From assembly GCA_963704835.1 (NCBI GenBank), contig CAVPHW010000004.1, positions 1 to 64,000 of the forward strand: 64,000 bases of DNA, in the 5' to 3' direction. Positions within the stretch are counted from its first letter, which is position 1. The number at the start of each line of letters is the position of its first letter. Below are positions 44,026 to 53,799 of the stretch, in pieces. This stretch comes from GCA-2746605 sp963704835. GTDB taxonomy: Bacteria > Bacteroidota > Ignavibacteria > Ignavibacteriales > Melioribacteraceae. The translations under genes were made by a program, and so were the position numbers. The notes under the pieces are model-generated. The model was given only the letters and a program-made list of their open reading frames with translations. It ran no database searches and was not told where the DNA came from.

Positions 44026-44616
44026 GTGAAAGAATTCAAGACAGAACGACGACTTAATAAGATTAAAACGGTTGTCTCAAATCGTCAATTTTCACTTCGA
44101 GTTGTTCTTGAAAATATTCATGATCCTCACAATGTTAGTGCTATCTTTAGAACATGTGATTCAGTAGGGATTCCACAAGTTGATTTACTTTATACTTATG
44201 AGTCCTTTCCCAAAATTAGCCGAGTTACTTCTGCGTCTTCAAAAAAATGGGTTGAGCAAAATAGGTATGATTCAACCGAAGCTTGTATACAGAATTTAAA
44301 AAATGAAGGTTTTCTTGTCTATGGTTCCATGCTTTCTGAAGAAGCAGAGAATATTTATAATTTAGATTTTACAGAAAAAGTTGCTATTGTTATGGGAAAC
44401 GAACATAGGGGAATTTCGGATGAAGTAAAAATGTTAGTTGATAAGCAGATTTACATTCCGATGCGAGGCATGATTCAAAGTCTAAATGTATCAGTTGCAA
44501 CTGCAGTAATATTATATGAAGCGCAACGGCAACGTGCTTTAAATGGAATGTATGATAAAAGTGAACTTACAAATAATGAATTAGAAAACCTTATAAACAC
44601 TTGGTGCACCAAATGA
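44026..44616 (+). CDS. trmH: SpoU/TrmH-type RNA 2'-O-methyltransferase
   Basis: This 196-residue SPOUT methyltransferase has the three family motifs: NVSAIFRTCDSVGI, MGNEHRGISDEV and IPMRGMIQSLNVSVATAVILYEA. The IPMRGMxxSLNVS variant is typical of TrmH, which methylates tRNA G18. The start is GTG and the end overlaps aroA by ATGA. Confidence 0.88.
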   Translation: MKEFKTERRLNKIKTVVSNRQFSLRVVLENIHDPHNVSAIFRTCDSVGIPQVDLLYTYESFPKISRVTSASSKKWVEQNRYDSTEACIQNLKNEGFLVYGSMLSEEAENIYNLDFTEKVAIVMGNEHRGISDEVKMLVDKQIYIPMRGMIQSLNVSVATAVILYEAQRQRALNGMYDKSELTNNELENLINTWCTK

Positions 44617-45893
44617 TTCAACAATTTAGTAAAATAAAAAATGTTAATGGAACCTTATCACTTCCTGGAGATAAATCAATTTCGCATAGAGCGGTTATGT
44701 TATCTTCAATAGCAGAAGGTGAATCGAAAATATTCAACTGCCTTCTTTCCGATGATGTTTTAACTACAATAAATGCTTTTAGAGAAATGGGTACAAAAAT
44801 AGATATTGAGGAAGATAAAATTGTAGTTTTGGGAAATGGGTTTTCGGGTTTAACAGAACCAGAATCTGAATTGAATTTAGGAAATTCCGGGACAACAACA
44901 AGGTTACTTGCAGGAATATTAGCTGCACAAAAATTCCCCACAACAATAATTGGCGATGAATCTTTATCTTCCAGACCAATGAAAAGAATTCTTACTCCGC
45001 TTAGACAAATGGGTGCAAATATAAGTGGGCAAAATAATTGTCTACCCTTGGTGATAAAACCTACGGAACATCTTAGAGCCATTGAGTACGAACTTCCAAT
45101 AGCAAGTGCTCAGGTAAAAAGTTGCATTCTTTTGGCTGGATTATACTTGGATGAGGAAACTGTTGTAGTTGAAAGTTTATCAACTAGAAATCATACTGAA
45201 AGCATGTTGGGATTAAAAGTCGTCGAAGAAGATGATGTTAAAAGAATATATTCATCCATAGATTATTTCCCGGTTGCTGCTGAATATCATGTTCCTTCTG
45301 ATATTTCTACCGCAGCTTTTTTTGTTGTTCTCACTTTCTTACTTAAAGATTCAGAGATAAGAATAGAAAATGTTTCTCTTAATGAAACCAGAACAGGTAT
45401 TTTAACAGTATTAGAAGCAATGGGTGCGGAGATAACGACAGAAAATGAAGTTGAACTGAATGGGGAAGTTAGAGGTAATATTATTGTTACTAGTTCAGAA
45501 CTTACTAATGTGGAGTTCCCGGAAGAAATAATTCCAAATATTATTGATGAGATACCGATTTTAGCAATTGCTGGAATTTTTGCTAATGGCGAATTCGAAA
45601 TTTCGGGAGTTGGAGAATTAAGAACCAAAGAAAGTGATAGAATTAATTCAATATGTAGAAATCTAGAATTGCTTGGCTTAAATGTTAGTGAGTCCGAAGA
45701 TGGCTTTTCAATCACTGGAGAAATAACAAATACAACAGCTACATTTAAAAGTTACGGCGATCATAGAATTGCAATGTCATTTGCTATTCTTTCTTTGTTG
45801 ATTGAAGGAAATTATAGCGTTGAGGATTTTGATTGTGTTAGTGTTTCAAATCCAAATTTTCTAAAACAATTAGAAAGTATAAGTAATTACTAA
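44613..45893 (+). CDS. aroA: 3-phosphoshikimate 1-carboxyvinyltransferase (EPSP synthase)
   Basis: The ATG at 44613, overlapping the trmH stop, is preferred over an in-frame TTG at 44601. The ~426-residue protein shows LPGDKSISHRAVMLSSIAEG, LNLGNSGTTTRLLAGILA, SSRPMKRILTPLRQMGA, ELPIASAQVKSCILLAGL, PSDISTAAFF, RTKESDRI and SYGDHRIAMSFAI, all conserved EPSP synthase segments. It catalyses the sixth shikimate step. Confidence 0.96.
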   Translation: MIQQFSKIKNVNGTLSLPGDKSISHRAVMLSSIAEGESKIFNCLLSDDVLTTINAFREMGTKIDIEEDKIVVLGNGFSGLTEPESELNLGNSGTTTRLLAGILAAQKFPTTIIGDESLSSRPMKRILTPLRQMGANISGQNNCLPLVIKPTEHLRAIEYELPIASAQVKSCILLAGLYLDEETVVVESLSTRNHTESMLGLKVVEEDDVKRIYSSIDYFPVAAEYHVPSDISTAAFFVVLTFLLKDSEIRIENVSLNETRTGILTVLEAMGAEITTENEVELNGEVRGNIIVTSSELTNVEFPEEIIPNIIDEIPILAIAGIFANGEFEISGVGELRTKESDRINSICRNLELLGLNVSESEDGFSITGEITNTTATFKSYGDHRIAMSFAILSLLIEGNYSVEDFDCVSVSNPNFLKQLESISNY

Positions 45894-45931
45894 AATTATT
45901 TTTGAAAAAATAGAATTGCATATTTTTTAAA

Positions 45932-46216
45932 TTAATTTCCACTGAACGGTGTCCCAAAAATACCGACTGCAAGTTCAGCCCAGATGAGTAGTAGTGTTAC
46001 AAGAAGAGCGCCACACACGGCTATTCGGTATTTGATATTGCCTATCTTTCTTATTGCAAAATCACACAATAAACCGGTCCCAAAGAATAAACTTCCCGCT
46101 ACAACAAAATCGAGTAGATTCCAATTTACTTCATCTGTAAACTGCATTGCTACTAGGGGAATTAACAAAAGAATTACTGATATTATCACTATGATGATAA
46201 GTCTTTTATTTTGCAT
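45932..46216 (-). CDS. Small membrane protein, unknown function
   Basis: This 94-residue protein has three helices (LIIIVIISVILLLIPLVAMQF; LDFVVAGSLFFGTGLLCDFAI; IAVCGALLVTLLLIWAELAVGIFGTPFSGN). Similar unnamed proteins with a central FxxxGxLL and a terminal Glu-x-Ala-Val-Gly-x-Phe-Gly motif occur in Bacteroidota. AAGGAC lies upstream of the ATG. It converges with aroA across a 38-base gap. Confidence 0.7.
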   Translation of the reverse strand: MQNKRLIIIVIISVILLLIPLVAMQFTDEVNWNLLDFVVAGSLFFGTGLLCDFAIRKIGNIKYRIAVCGALLVTLLLIWAELAVGIFGTPFSGN

Positions 46217-46277
46217 AATTATTACCGTCCTTATGAGTCTAACATTACTATTAAGTTTAAATTTACATATCGTATTT

Positions 46278-46294
46278 TTTGCGAATAGCGCAAA
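46278..46294. promoter_or_regulatory. Inverted repeat TTTGCG-N5-CGCAAA between divergent genes
   Basis: A perfect 6-bp dyad with a five-base centre lies ~60 bases upstream of the small membrane-protein gene (minus strand) and ~200 bases upstream of ettA. It could be an operator, but one copy and short arms make this weak. Confidence 0.25.
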
Positions 46295-46434
46295 TTTATA
46301 ATTCGCATATTCTCTAGTAATAGATTTACAACTAAAAATAACAAGAAAAACTTGATATAACTTACAAATGAGAATTATTCCTGAAAAATTAATAAAACCC
46401 CTACCAGATTTATTAGATATAATTTATAAACATG

Positions 46435-46463
46435 TTCAAACATATTCTTTTAAGTATTATATT
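46435..46463 (+). promoter_or_regulatory. Possible promoter of ettA
   Basis: TTCAAA (46435-46440), 17 bases, TATATT (46458-46463), about 30 bases before the ettA start. Four of six -35 positions and five of six -10 positions match the consensus. Confidence 0.35.
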
Positions 46464-46494
46464 TACCTCCTATAAAATATAAAGTGGAGCAATA

Positions 46495-48177
46495 ATGAGT
46501 GTTGATGATAAAAAAGTAATTTACTCTATGATTGGTGTAAGTAAGTACTATGATAAAAAGCCAATCTTAAAGAATATTTACTTATCATATTTTTATGGAG
46601 CTAAGATAGGTGTTTTAGGGTTGAACGGTTCCGGTAAAAGTTCATTACTTAATATTCTAGCCGGAGTTGATAAAGAGTTTAATGGCGAAACAGTTGTTTC
46701 ACCTGGTTATACTATTGGCATGCTTGAACAAGAACCTCACTTAGATGAAACTAAAACCGTAAAAGAAATAGTCGAAGAAGGAGTACAAGAGACAGTTGAC
46801 ATTCTGAAACAATACGATGAAATAAATGCGAAATTTGCTGAAGAAATGACCGAAGATGAAATGACCGATCTTCTTGAAAAGCAAGGGAAGGTGCAAGATA
46901 AATTAGATTCGCTGAATGCTTGGGATTTAGACTCTCGTTTGGAAATGGCAATGGATGCACTTGGCTGTCCACCTTCAGAAACACCTATAAAAGTACTCTC
47001 TGGTGGTGAAAAGAGAAGAGTTGCTTTGTGCCGTTTACTCCTAAAGAAACCTGATATTTTGCTCTTAGATGAACCCACAAACCATTTAGATGCCGAAACA
47101 GTGTTATGGCTTGAGTCCGAATTAAATCGCTATCCTGGGACAATAATTGCAGTTACACATGATAGATATTTTTTAGATAATGTGGCTGGTTGGATTTTAG
47201 AGTTGGATAGAGGCGAAGGTATTCCTTGGAAGGGCAATTATACTTCTTGGTTGGAACAAAAACAAAATAGATTACTGCAAGAAGAGAAAAAAGAGACTGA
47301 GAGACAAAAAACTTTACAACGTGAATTAGAATGGATAAGAATGTCACCCAAGGGAAGACATGCTAAATCTAAGGCTAGAATCTCTTCCTATGAAAATATG
47401 CTAAAAGATGAAAAAGATAAATTACAAAAGGATTTAGAAATTTATATTCCAGCTGGTCCACGTTTAGGAAATGTTGTTATTGAGGCGGAAAATGTTTCAA
47501 AGGGATACGGTGACAAATTATTATTTGAAAATTTAAATTTTTCATTGCCTCCCGGAGGAATTGTTGGAGTTATTGGACCAAATGGTGCCGGTAAAACAAC
47601 ATTATTCAGACTGATTGTTGAACAAGAGAAAGCCGATACTGGAGTTTTCAAAGTTGGAGAAACAGTTAAATTGGCTTATGTTGATCAGAGCAGAGATGTT
47701 TTAAAAGCTGATAAAACTGTTTGGGAAACTATTACAGATGGTGCAGATATTATAAAAATCGGTAATAGAGAAATGAATTCTAGGGCATATGTTGGCCAGT
47801 TTAATTTGACCGGTGGTGATCAACAGAAAAAAGTTGGTATTCTTTCTGGAGGTGAGCGGAACCGTGTACATTTAGCAAGAATCCTAAAAGAAGGTGCAAA
47901 CGTAATTCTGCTTGATGAGCCGACTAATGATTTAGATGTTAATACGATGAGGGCTTTAGAAGAAGGGCTACTTAATTTTGCAGGTTGTTCTGTTGTAATT
48001 AGTCATGATAGATGGTTCCTAGATAGAATTTGTACACATATTTTGGCATTTGAGGGTGAAAGTAAAGTAGTTTGGTTTGAAGGAAACTTTTCTGATTACG
48101 AAGAAAATAAAAGAGAAAGATTAGGTTCAGCTGCTGATATTCCTCAGAGGATAAAATATAAAAAATTAGTTAGATAG
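46495..48177 (+). CDS. ettA: Energy-dependent translational throttle protein EttA (ABC-F)
   Basis: This 560-residue ABC-F protein has two ATPase domains (LGLNGSGKSSLLN with LSGGEKRRVALCRLL and LLLDEPTNHLD; IGPNGAGKTTLFR with LSGGERNRVHLARIL and LLDEPTNDLD). There are no membrane segments. The first-domain arm insertion and the linker with GRHAKSKARISSYE match EttA, which binds the ribosomal E-site and gates elongation according to ATP level. A terminator follows at 48189. Confidence 0.95.
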   Translation: MSVDDKKVIYSMIGVSKYYDKKPILKNIYLSYFYGAKIGVLGLNGSGKSSLLNILAGVDKEFNGETVVSPGYTIGMLEQEPHLDETKTVKEIVEEGVQETVDILKQYDEINAKFAEEMTEDEMTDLLEKQGKVQDKLDSLNAWDLDSRLEMAMDALGCPPSETPIKVLSGGEKRRVALCRLLLKKPDILLLDEPTNHLDAETVLWLESELNRYPGTIIAVTHDRYFLDNVAGWILELDRGEGIPWKGNYTSWLEQKQNRLLQEEKKETERQKTLQRELEWIRMSPKGRHAKSKARISSYENMLKDEKDKLQKDLEIYIPAGPRLGNVVIEAENVSKGYGDKLLFENLNFSLPPGGIVGVIGPNGAGKTTLFRLIVEQEKADTGVFKVGETVKLAYVDQSRDVLKADKTVWETITDGADIIKIGNREMNSRAYVGQFNLTGGDQQKKVGILSGGERNRVHLARILKEGANVILLDEPTNDLDVNTMRALEEGLLNFAGCSVVISHDRWFLDRICTHILAFEGESKVVWFEGNFSDYEENKRERLGSAADIPQRIKYKKLVR

Positions 48178-48188
48178 TTTATTTGTAG

Positions 48189-48215
48189 CGTCGACTTTTA
48201 GTCGGCGTTTTTTTT
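48189..48215 (+). terminator. Rho-independent terminator after ettA
   Basis: CGTCGAC (48189-48195) pairs with GTCGGCG (48201-48207) with one G-U pair and a five-base loop, followed by eight Ts. Confidence 0.85.
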
Positions 48216-48224
48216 ATATCTTAC

Positions 48225-48932
48225 TCAGAAATCATTAATTCCTTTGTCGGCAGAAATGTCGTGTAACGGAAGACTTATAATCGCATTAATTTCCTTACTT
48301 ACTTCCTCTGCTTTAGAATGAACCATAAAATGACTTCCATCTTTAATGATTATCGGAGTTTTAATTTTACTGATTGGAAAGGTTTTATCATTACTACCGT
48401 GAATGTGGAATAGATTTTCAATTTTGGAATTTTTACTCTGCCATTTAGTAATTTTATTAAAAGACCATTTAAAATAATTATCTGTACAACCACTTATCAT
48501 TTCAAAAAAAAGTTTCCTACCTTTTTCAGAATTATATCCAAAAATTCTAGCCCATAGTGGAAAAGTTATTAAAATGTTTTTCTTTGAGAAAAATTTATAA
48601 ATTGGAACGGTCTTAAAAAACTTGAGAGAAATTGGTTTCTCTAATTCTGATTTAATGCTGGAAATAATAATGATTTTTTTGGCATGAATAATTTTTGACA
48701 ATTCTTGAACAACAATTCCACCGAAAGAATGTCCGATTAAAATAATATTGGGATCATTGGGATTGATATTTTCGGCAAGTCGACCTACATAATGTTCAAG
48801 AGACTCATCAGATTCTGGTTCTAGCCAGTTTAAATAAACTATCTGACCTGAATTTATTTTTAGGTTTTCAAAAAGTCTCTTATCAAAACCAAGCCCTGGA
48901 AGAAAGTATAACTTAGACTCACTATTATTCAC
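48225..48932 (-). CDS. Alpha/beta hydrolase
   Basis: This 235-residue protein has the oxyanion-side motif YFLPGLGFDKRLF, the nucleophile elbow GHSFGG with Ser69, and a terminal region with HGSNDKTFP and GSHFMVHSKAEEV that supplies the Asp and His. The substrate is unknown. It lies three bases downstream of bshC and is probably in its operon. Confidence 0.8.
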   Translation of the reverse strand: MNNSESKLYFLPGLGFDKRLFENLKINSGQIVYLNWLEPESDESLEHYVGRLAENINPNDPNIILIGHSFGGIVVQELSKIIHAKKIIIISSIKSELEKPISLKFFKTVPIYKFFSKKNILITFPLWARIFGYNSEKGRKLFFEMISGCTDNYFKWSFNKITKWQSKNSKIENLFHIHGSNDKTFPISKIKTPIIIKDGSHFMVHSKAEEVSKEINAIISLPLHDISADKGINDF

Positions 48933-48935
48933 TTG

Positions 48936-50552
48936 TTAGAGCTCCAAAATTTGATGTTTGAACTCATGAATATCTAGTTCGTTATATACCCAATCCAAGA
49001 AATCAATTCCATATTTGTTAATAAAATTAACAATGCAAAGTTCTCTCTCTTGGAAATTATCATTTGGGTAAATGCTATTTCTTGCCTTGCTAATTTGTCT
49101 AACGGTTGCCTCGTATTTACCTTCTTGAGATTTTATGGATTTTGATTTTAACACTTCAAGCTGATGCATAATTTTGTTTAAAGTTGTGCTTGCCACATCA
49201 AATAAATTTTTATCTATTTCTGCAAGTGAATTAGTCAGTTCCTCAAAATTACTACTTATCTTAGTCGTAGATTCATTAAAAATTGTTTCCACATTGTTTT
49301 CAGATATACTATTTAGAACTTCATCTTTAAGCTCTTGTAGACTTTTGAAAAACTGAAATGTACTCAAGTTATATTTAACCAAAATTTTTGCAATGTTACT
49401 TTCTAAAATTGTTGCTGAAGCCCGTGGGTAAATATATGGATGCTGAATATTAAAATGTTTGTACAAAGGAATAGCTTGAGCGTAATAACTTACCTCACCA
49501 GGTCCGGCAATATAAAAACCCGTTGGGAAAAGATAATCTTCACAAATTGGTCTGAGCAATACATTTGGACTAAAACATTCCGGCTTATTTTCGAGTAAAT
49601 TTAAAATTTCATCTTTAGTAATTCTTTTTCGTTTTCCTTTTAATCTATACTCGTTATCTACAGGTTCAATTAGATGTCTTCCGGTTTCATCAGAAAAGAA
49701 AAGATTTATTGGTTTAATTTTTACTTGGGCATGGTAATTATCATCAAGTTCTGCGCTGGTTAGCAACACATCATTTGTGTGATTTCTATAGTCAAGTAAT
49801 TCCTTTTTGAAAATTGGTTTCAGTAGTTTTTTAACTTCAATATCTTGCGGATTGAAAATAACCAGTCCGGTTTCATCAAAAATATTGAAAAGTAACTTAA
49901 AGAATGATTCGGCAATAGTTAAATCGGGGTTTAAAGTGGTCTTCGCCAGATCTAAAAACTCAGTACTAAATTCTGTTTGCCTAATTGAATTTTGAATTGA
50001 TGAGTAAAAGTCATTTATTGAATTTGTAAATTTTAGATTTCCAACACTTCCTCTATTTTCATCAAGTTCAACGCCATCATTATAAATAATTTTCTCAATA
50101 TCATTTTCTTTATTAAGTAGCGATATATTACTAATTTCTTCAAAATCATGATCATCTCCAGCCATCCAAAATATGGGCACAAAGTTATGGCTACTAAACT
50201 TGGAGTTCAAATATTCACTCAATTTAATAGTAGTAAATATTTTGTAGATTGTATAAAGCGGACCACCCATTAATCCAAGTTGCTGACCAGTAAAAACAGC
50301 GACAGTATTTTTCTTTTTAATCAGCTCTAAATTATTCGTTGTTTTTTCAGAAAAAGAAAACCCTGAATACTGGTTTTTAATTATTTCGGCTAAAAGTTCA
50401 CCATTTTTATTATCCAGTTTATTAAAAGTATTTGAATAAGAATTTTCATCCCTAAAATTTAGTTTATAATAATCTTTTACCTTTTCAAAGTCGTTTATAA
50501 AATCAATAAATAATTTACTGTTCCCAGGCATATTTGCAAAATCGATCACCAT
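48936..50552 (-). CDS. bshC: Putative bacillithiol synthase (cysteine-adding enzyme) BshC
   Basis: This 538-residue protein matches BshC in length and motifs: VFTGQQLGLMGGPLYTIYKIFTTIKL, FVPIFWMAGDDHDFEEI, LRPICEDYLFPTGFYIAGPGEVSYYAQ and YPRASATILE. BshC adds cysteine to glucosaminyl-malate in the last step of bacillithiol synthesis. No bshA or bshB is in view, although two NodB-type deacetylases (a different family from BshB) occur nearby. Confidence 0.94.
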   Translation of the reverse strand: MVIDFANMPGNSKLFIDFINDFEKVKDYYKLNFRDENSYSNTFNKLDNKNGELLAEIIKNQYSGFSFSEKTTNNLELIKKKNTVAVFTGQQLGLMGGPLYTIYKIFTTIKLSEYLNSKFSSHNFVPIFWMAGDDHDFEEISNISLLNKENDIEKIIYNDGVELDENRGSVGNLKFTNSINDFYSSIQNSIRQTEFSTEFLDLAKTTLNPDLTIAESFFKLLFNIFDETGLVIFNPQDIEVKKLLKPIFKKELLDYRNHTNDVLLTSAELDDNYHAQVKIKPINLFFSDETGRHLIEPVDNEYRLKGKRKRITKDEILNLLENKPECFSPNVLLRPICEDYLFPTGFYIAGPGEVSYYAQAIPLYKHFNIQHPYIYPRASATILESNIAKILVKYNLSTFQFFKSLQELKDEVLNSISENNVETIFNESTTKISSNFEELTNSLAEIDKNLFDVASTTLNKIMHQLEVLKSKSIKSQEGKYEATVRQISKARNSIYPNDNFQERELCIVNFINKYGIDFLDWVYNELDIHEFKHQILEL

Positions 50553-50605
50553 ATGTTCTCCATTTCTAAAATTGTAATTACTAAAATAATAATCTTAAAT
50601 TTAGT

Positions 50606-50634
50606 TTGATAGGTATTTAGTTCAGTTTTACATT
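50606..50634 (+). promoter_or_regulatory. Sigma-70-type promoter of the radical SAM/glycosyltransferase cluster
   Basis: TTGATA (50606-50611), a 17-base spacer and TACATT (50629-50634), followed by a ~60-base leader to the first gene at 50702. It lies in the 149-base divergent gap opposite bshC. Confidence 0.5.
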
Positions 50635-50701
50635 AAATATCGCCCCTTTTATTTGGAGATCCTTTTAGCTAATTTAGAACTAAAATTAAAGAAAGAGTAC
50701 C

Positions 50702-51712
50702 TTGGAAATAAATCTGCTGAATTACTTCACAATTAAAAGATTTGTAAATGCTATAAAAATTGTTTCATCGTATCAAATCTCTCGCATTCTAAGAAAACCA
50801 ATTGTCTGGGGACTACCTATGTCCTTTTCGATTGAACCAACCAATCGATGTAATTTGCAGTGCCCAGAATGTCCTTCAGGACTTGGTGAGCTGACAAGAG
50901 AATTGGGCTTATTGAGTTTTAGCAAGTTTAAAAATTGGTTGGATCAAATTAAAGAAACTAGTTTTTACGTTCAGTTATACTTTCAAGGTGAACCTTTTAT
51001 AAATAAAGACTTACCACAAATGCTGAATTACGCGAGAAAAAATAATGTATACACTTCAATTAGTACAAATGGGTTATTACTAAATGAAAAAAATATTGAC
51101 TTGGTATTAGAAAACCCACCTGACAAATTAATATTTTCAATTGACGGGCTTGATGAGGAAACCTATCAAAACTATAGAGTTGGTGGTACATTTGAAAATG
51201 TGGATAAAGCTTTTAGAGCCTTTATGAAAGCAAAGGCTCAAAGAAAATTGAAAAAACCTTTTGTTGAATTTCAATTTATTGTAATGAAACAAAATGAACA
51301 CTTAATTGATAAAGTAAAGGAGTATGCTAAAGAATTAGGTGTCGATAAAGTAGCTTTAAAGACAATGCAGGTAAGTTCATATGAAAATGCCTTGCACTTT
51401 TTGCCTAAGAATCCAAAATACTTACGATATAAAATTGAAAATGGCTCTTTTAGAATTAAGAAGAAACTTGGAAACCGATGTTTTGCCTTGTGGAGAACAT
51501 CAGTAATTACTTGGGATGGTTTTGTTGTTCCATGCTGTTTTGATAAAGATGCAAAGCATAAATTGGGCAATGTAATTGAAAAATCTTTTAAGGAGATTTG
51601 GTTTAACAAGCAGTATTATAATTTTAGAAAAGCTATTTTTACAAATAGAAAGGCTGTTCCAATCTGTACCAACTGTACGGAAGGATTAAAAATGAGTATC
51701 TTTGATGACTAA
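50702..51712 (+). CDS. Radical SAM/SPASM-domain protein
   Basis: This 336-residue protein starts at TTG 50702. The radical SAM cluster motif Cys50-x3-Cys54-x2-Cys57 sits in EPTNRCNLQCPECPSG. The barrel includes QLYFQGEPFINKDLP and SISTNGLLL, and the C-terminus holds a SPASM-type region (GNRCFALWRTSVITWDGFVVPCCFD...CTNC) that binds a further iron-sulfur cluster. The reaction is unknown. It opens a cluster with membrane glycosyltransferases, so the substrate may be a lipid or glycan rather than a peptide. Confidence 0.85.
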   Translation: MEINLLNYFTIKRFVNAIKIVSSYQISRILRKPIVWGLPMSFSIEPTNRCNLQCPECPSGLGELTRELGLLSFSKFKNWLDQIKETSFYVQLYFQGEPFINKDLPQMLNYARKNNVYTSISTNGLLLNEKNIDLVLENPPDKLIFSIDGLDEETYQNYRVGGTFENVDKAFRAFMKAKAQRKLKKPFVEFQFIVMKQNEHLIDKVKEYAKELGVDKVALKTMQVSSYENALHFLPKNPKYLRYKIENGSFRIKKKLGNRCFALWRTSVITWDGFVVPCCFDKDAKHKLGNVIEKSFKEIWFNKQYYNFRKAIFTNRKAVPICTNCTEGLKMSIFDD

Positions 51713-51780
51713 AATGTGGATATCCCATTAACGAGCAAAATAAAAATAGATTTAAGCTAGGTGCAAAAATATTTATTGCA

Positions 51781-52431
51781 ATGTTCCTTATCTACTATTT
51801 AGTAATGTACGTGAGTTATGAAGGAATAATTTTAGCTTTGAAGTATTCTAATAAGAGAATAATTGCTTTTGTCTTTTTTCTAACCGTCCTAAATATTTAT
51901 TTTCAATATAAAAAATGGAAAGTTGTTTTTTATTCTTTAATTGGAGTTACTGAAAGAAAAAAAATATTACTCTCTCTGTTCTATGGATTTAGTGGTGGTA
52001 TTGCAACTCCAATAAGAATTGGCGAATACTTTGGACGCAAGTTGCCATTTGAAAACACTAGTTTAATGAAAATTACAATTGCTACTATAGTTGAAAAATT
52101 TGCATCTTTAGTTTTGGTAATATTAATTGGGAGTGTTACATTTTTAATGTTTTTGTATCAATATTATTCGGTTCCATTTTTAGTCCCAGTTGGAATAATT
52201 ACAGTATTTGCCTTATTGATCATCATGATGTTTTATTTCAAAAATACAAATTCATTAAAAAGAATTCTGCATAAATTAATACATAGATTTAAGTTTGTGC
52301 ACAATTTAGTTACTGAGTTAAAATATGTTAAAGAATTAGGGCAAAGGGGATTGATTAAACTTATTATTTATTCATTGCTCTTTTATTTCACATATATACT
52401 GCAATATGCGCTACTAGTTATTAGCATTTAA
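51781..52431 (+). CDS. Flippase-like LPG-synthase-TM family protein, N-terminal part (frameshifted)
   Basis: A multi-helix membrane protein of the lysylphosphatidylglycerol-synthase-TM/AglD-like family, with the motif FSGGIATPIRIGEYFGRKLP. The frame ends at ...LLVISI, but the protein continues one frame over (LLAFNNGGDLLSSIWAGTIVMFAKS), so one extra base lies near 52411-52425. The N-terminus may also be short: an ATG at 51705, overlapping the previous stop, leads into the same protein if another base near 51722-51730 is removed. The family is linked to flipping or modifying isoprenoid glycolipids. Confidence 0.7.
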   Translation: MFLIYYLVMYVSYEGIILALKYSNKRIIAFVFFLTVLNIYFQYKKWKVVFYSLIGVTERKKILLSLFYGFSGGIATPIRIGEYFGRKLPFENTSLMKITIATIVEKFASLVLVILIGSVTFLMFLYQYYSVPFLVPVGIITVFALLIIMMFYFKNTNSLKRILHKLIHRFKFVHNLVTELKYVKELGQRGLIKLIIYSLLFYFTYILQYALLVISI

Positions 52432-52672
52432 TAATGGTGGCGATTTATTATCATCAATTTGGGCTGGTACAATTGTCATGTTTGCAAAAAGTGTATTCTC
52501 GTTTATCTCATTTGCAGATTTAGGCATTAGAGAAAGTGCATCGATAATTGTGCTTAGTAAAATTGGTTTTGCAAAGGCTGTGGGATTCAACTCGGCAATA
52601 TTTTTGTTTCTATTTAATATTTTAATCCCATCAATTGTAGGTTTATTCTTATTAATTAAAAATGACAAATGA
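52426..52672 (+). CDS. Flippase-like protein, C-terminal part after frameshift
   Basis: This is the continuation of the previous gene (FNNGGDLLSSIWAGTIVMF; FADLGIRESASIIVLSKIG; final helix LFNILIPSIVGLFLLIKNDK). The FADLGIRES segment is the counterpart of the P-G-G-L-G-V-R-E motif in this family. The internal ATG at 52478 is not a natural start. It overlaps the next gene by ATGA. Confidence 0.7.
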
Positions 52673-53799
52673 TCATTTTACTAATACTTTTCGCCTTACT
52701 TAGTTTAAATTATTTATTCTTTCTTATCAAGATTGTTAACGGAATTAATAAAGTAAAATTCAATAAAATTGATAATACAAATGAAGAATTTATCAGTTTA
52801 ATAATTCCATTTAGGAATGAAGAAGAAAACTTACTTGATAATCTGGCTAGTTTAGAATCCCAATCTCTTTCAAAATCACAATTTGAGGTTATTTATGTTG
52901 ATGATAATTCATATGATAACTCTGTCCAAATTTTAGAACAAGCAATTACTTCTAAGAATATTAAAATTTTAAGGTCAGAAATAGGGTTAGAGGAAAGAGC
53001 TCATAAAAAACTTGCATTAAAAAAAGCGATTGAAAATGCCAAAGGTGAAATAATTATCACTACTGATGCAGATTGTATTCATGGAAAAGATTGGTTGAAA
53101 ACAATGATAAATAATTTTGATAATAAGACTGCATTTGTTTCCGGTCCGGTTGAATTTATTGAGGACAAAACAATATTTTCTCAATTGCAAAGATTAGAAT
53201 TCTCAAGCCTTATTTTAGTAGGTGCTGGATTGATTGGAATTAAAGAGCCAATAATTTGTAATGCCGCCAATTTAGGATTTAGAAAATCGGTTTATAATTT
53301 AGTTGGTGGGTATGAGGACAATCTAAATTTATCTTCAGGCGATGATGAATTCTTAATGCAAAAAATTTCGCACAACACTGAATATAAAATTAAATTCTGT
53401 TTTCATAAAGATGCAATGAGCTACACCGTACCAAACAAAACATTGAAACAGTTTTTAAATCAAAGAAAACGATGGGCAAGTAAAAGTTTCTTTTATGTGA
53501 AAAAATCAACAACATTAAAATTGGCATTAATCTTTTTATTTTACTTAGGTTTATTTGCACAACTTATACTTGGGCTATTTGTTGACAAACTGTTTTTTGT
53601 TAGTTTCTTGGGATCATATTTCCTAAAAATATTATCAGAATATCAAATTGTTCAAAAAGAGTCCGAAAGGTTGTTTAACAAAACAAGTGACAAAGTATTT
53701 TTCATTGCTGAATTGGTTCATGTACCTTACATAATTTATGCTGGTATTGCAGGAATTTTTGGCAATTATGAGTGGAAGGGGAGAAAAGTAAAAAGGTGA
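52669..53799 (+). CDS. Membrane glycosyltransferase family 2
   Basis: This 376-residue GT2 enzyme has an N-terminal membrane helix, a GT-A domain with VIYVDDNSYDNS, TTDADCIHGKDW (DxD), SGDDEFLMQKI, and QRKRW, the QxxRW motif of processive or lipid-acceptor GT2 enzymes. C-terminal helices follow (LALIFLFYLGLFAQLILGLF). It probably transfers sugars from nucleotide donors to a membrane acceptor. It overlaps its neighbours by four bases and one base. Confidence 0.88.
   Translation: MIILLILFALLSLNYLFFLIKIVNGINKVKFNKIDNTNEEFISLIIPFRNEEENLLDNLASLESQSLSKSQFEVIYVDDNSYDNSVQILEQAITSKNIKILRSEIGLEERAHKKLALKKAIENAKGEIIITTDADCIHGKDWLKTMINNFDNKTAFVSGPVEFIEDKTIFSQLQRLEFSSLILVGAGLIGIKEPIICNAANLGFRKSVYNLVGGYEDNLNLSSGDDEFLMQKISHNTEYKIKFCFHKDAMSYTVPNKTLKQFLNQRKRWASKSFFYVKKSTTLKLALIFLFYLGLFAQLILGLFVDKLFFVSFLGSYFLKILSEYQIVQKESERLFNKTSDKVFFIAELVHVPYIIYAGIAGIFGNYEWKGRKVKR

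Noticed and set aside
44601..44612. TTG start for aroA
   Set aside because: The ATG at 44613 gives the usual EPSP synthase N-terminus and the common ATGA overlap with trmH.
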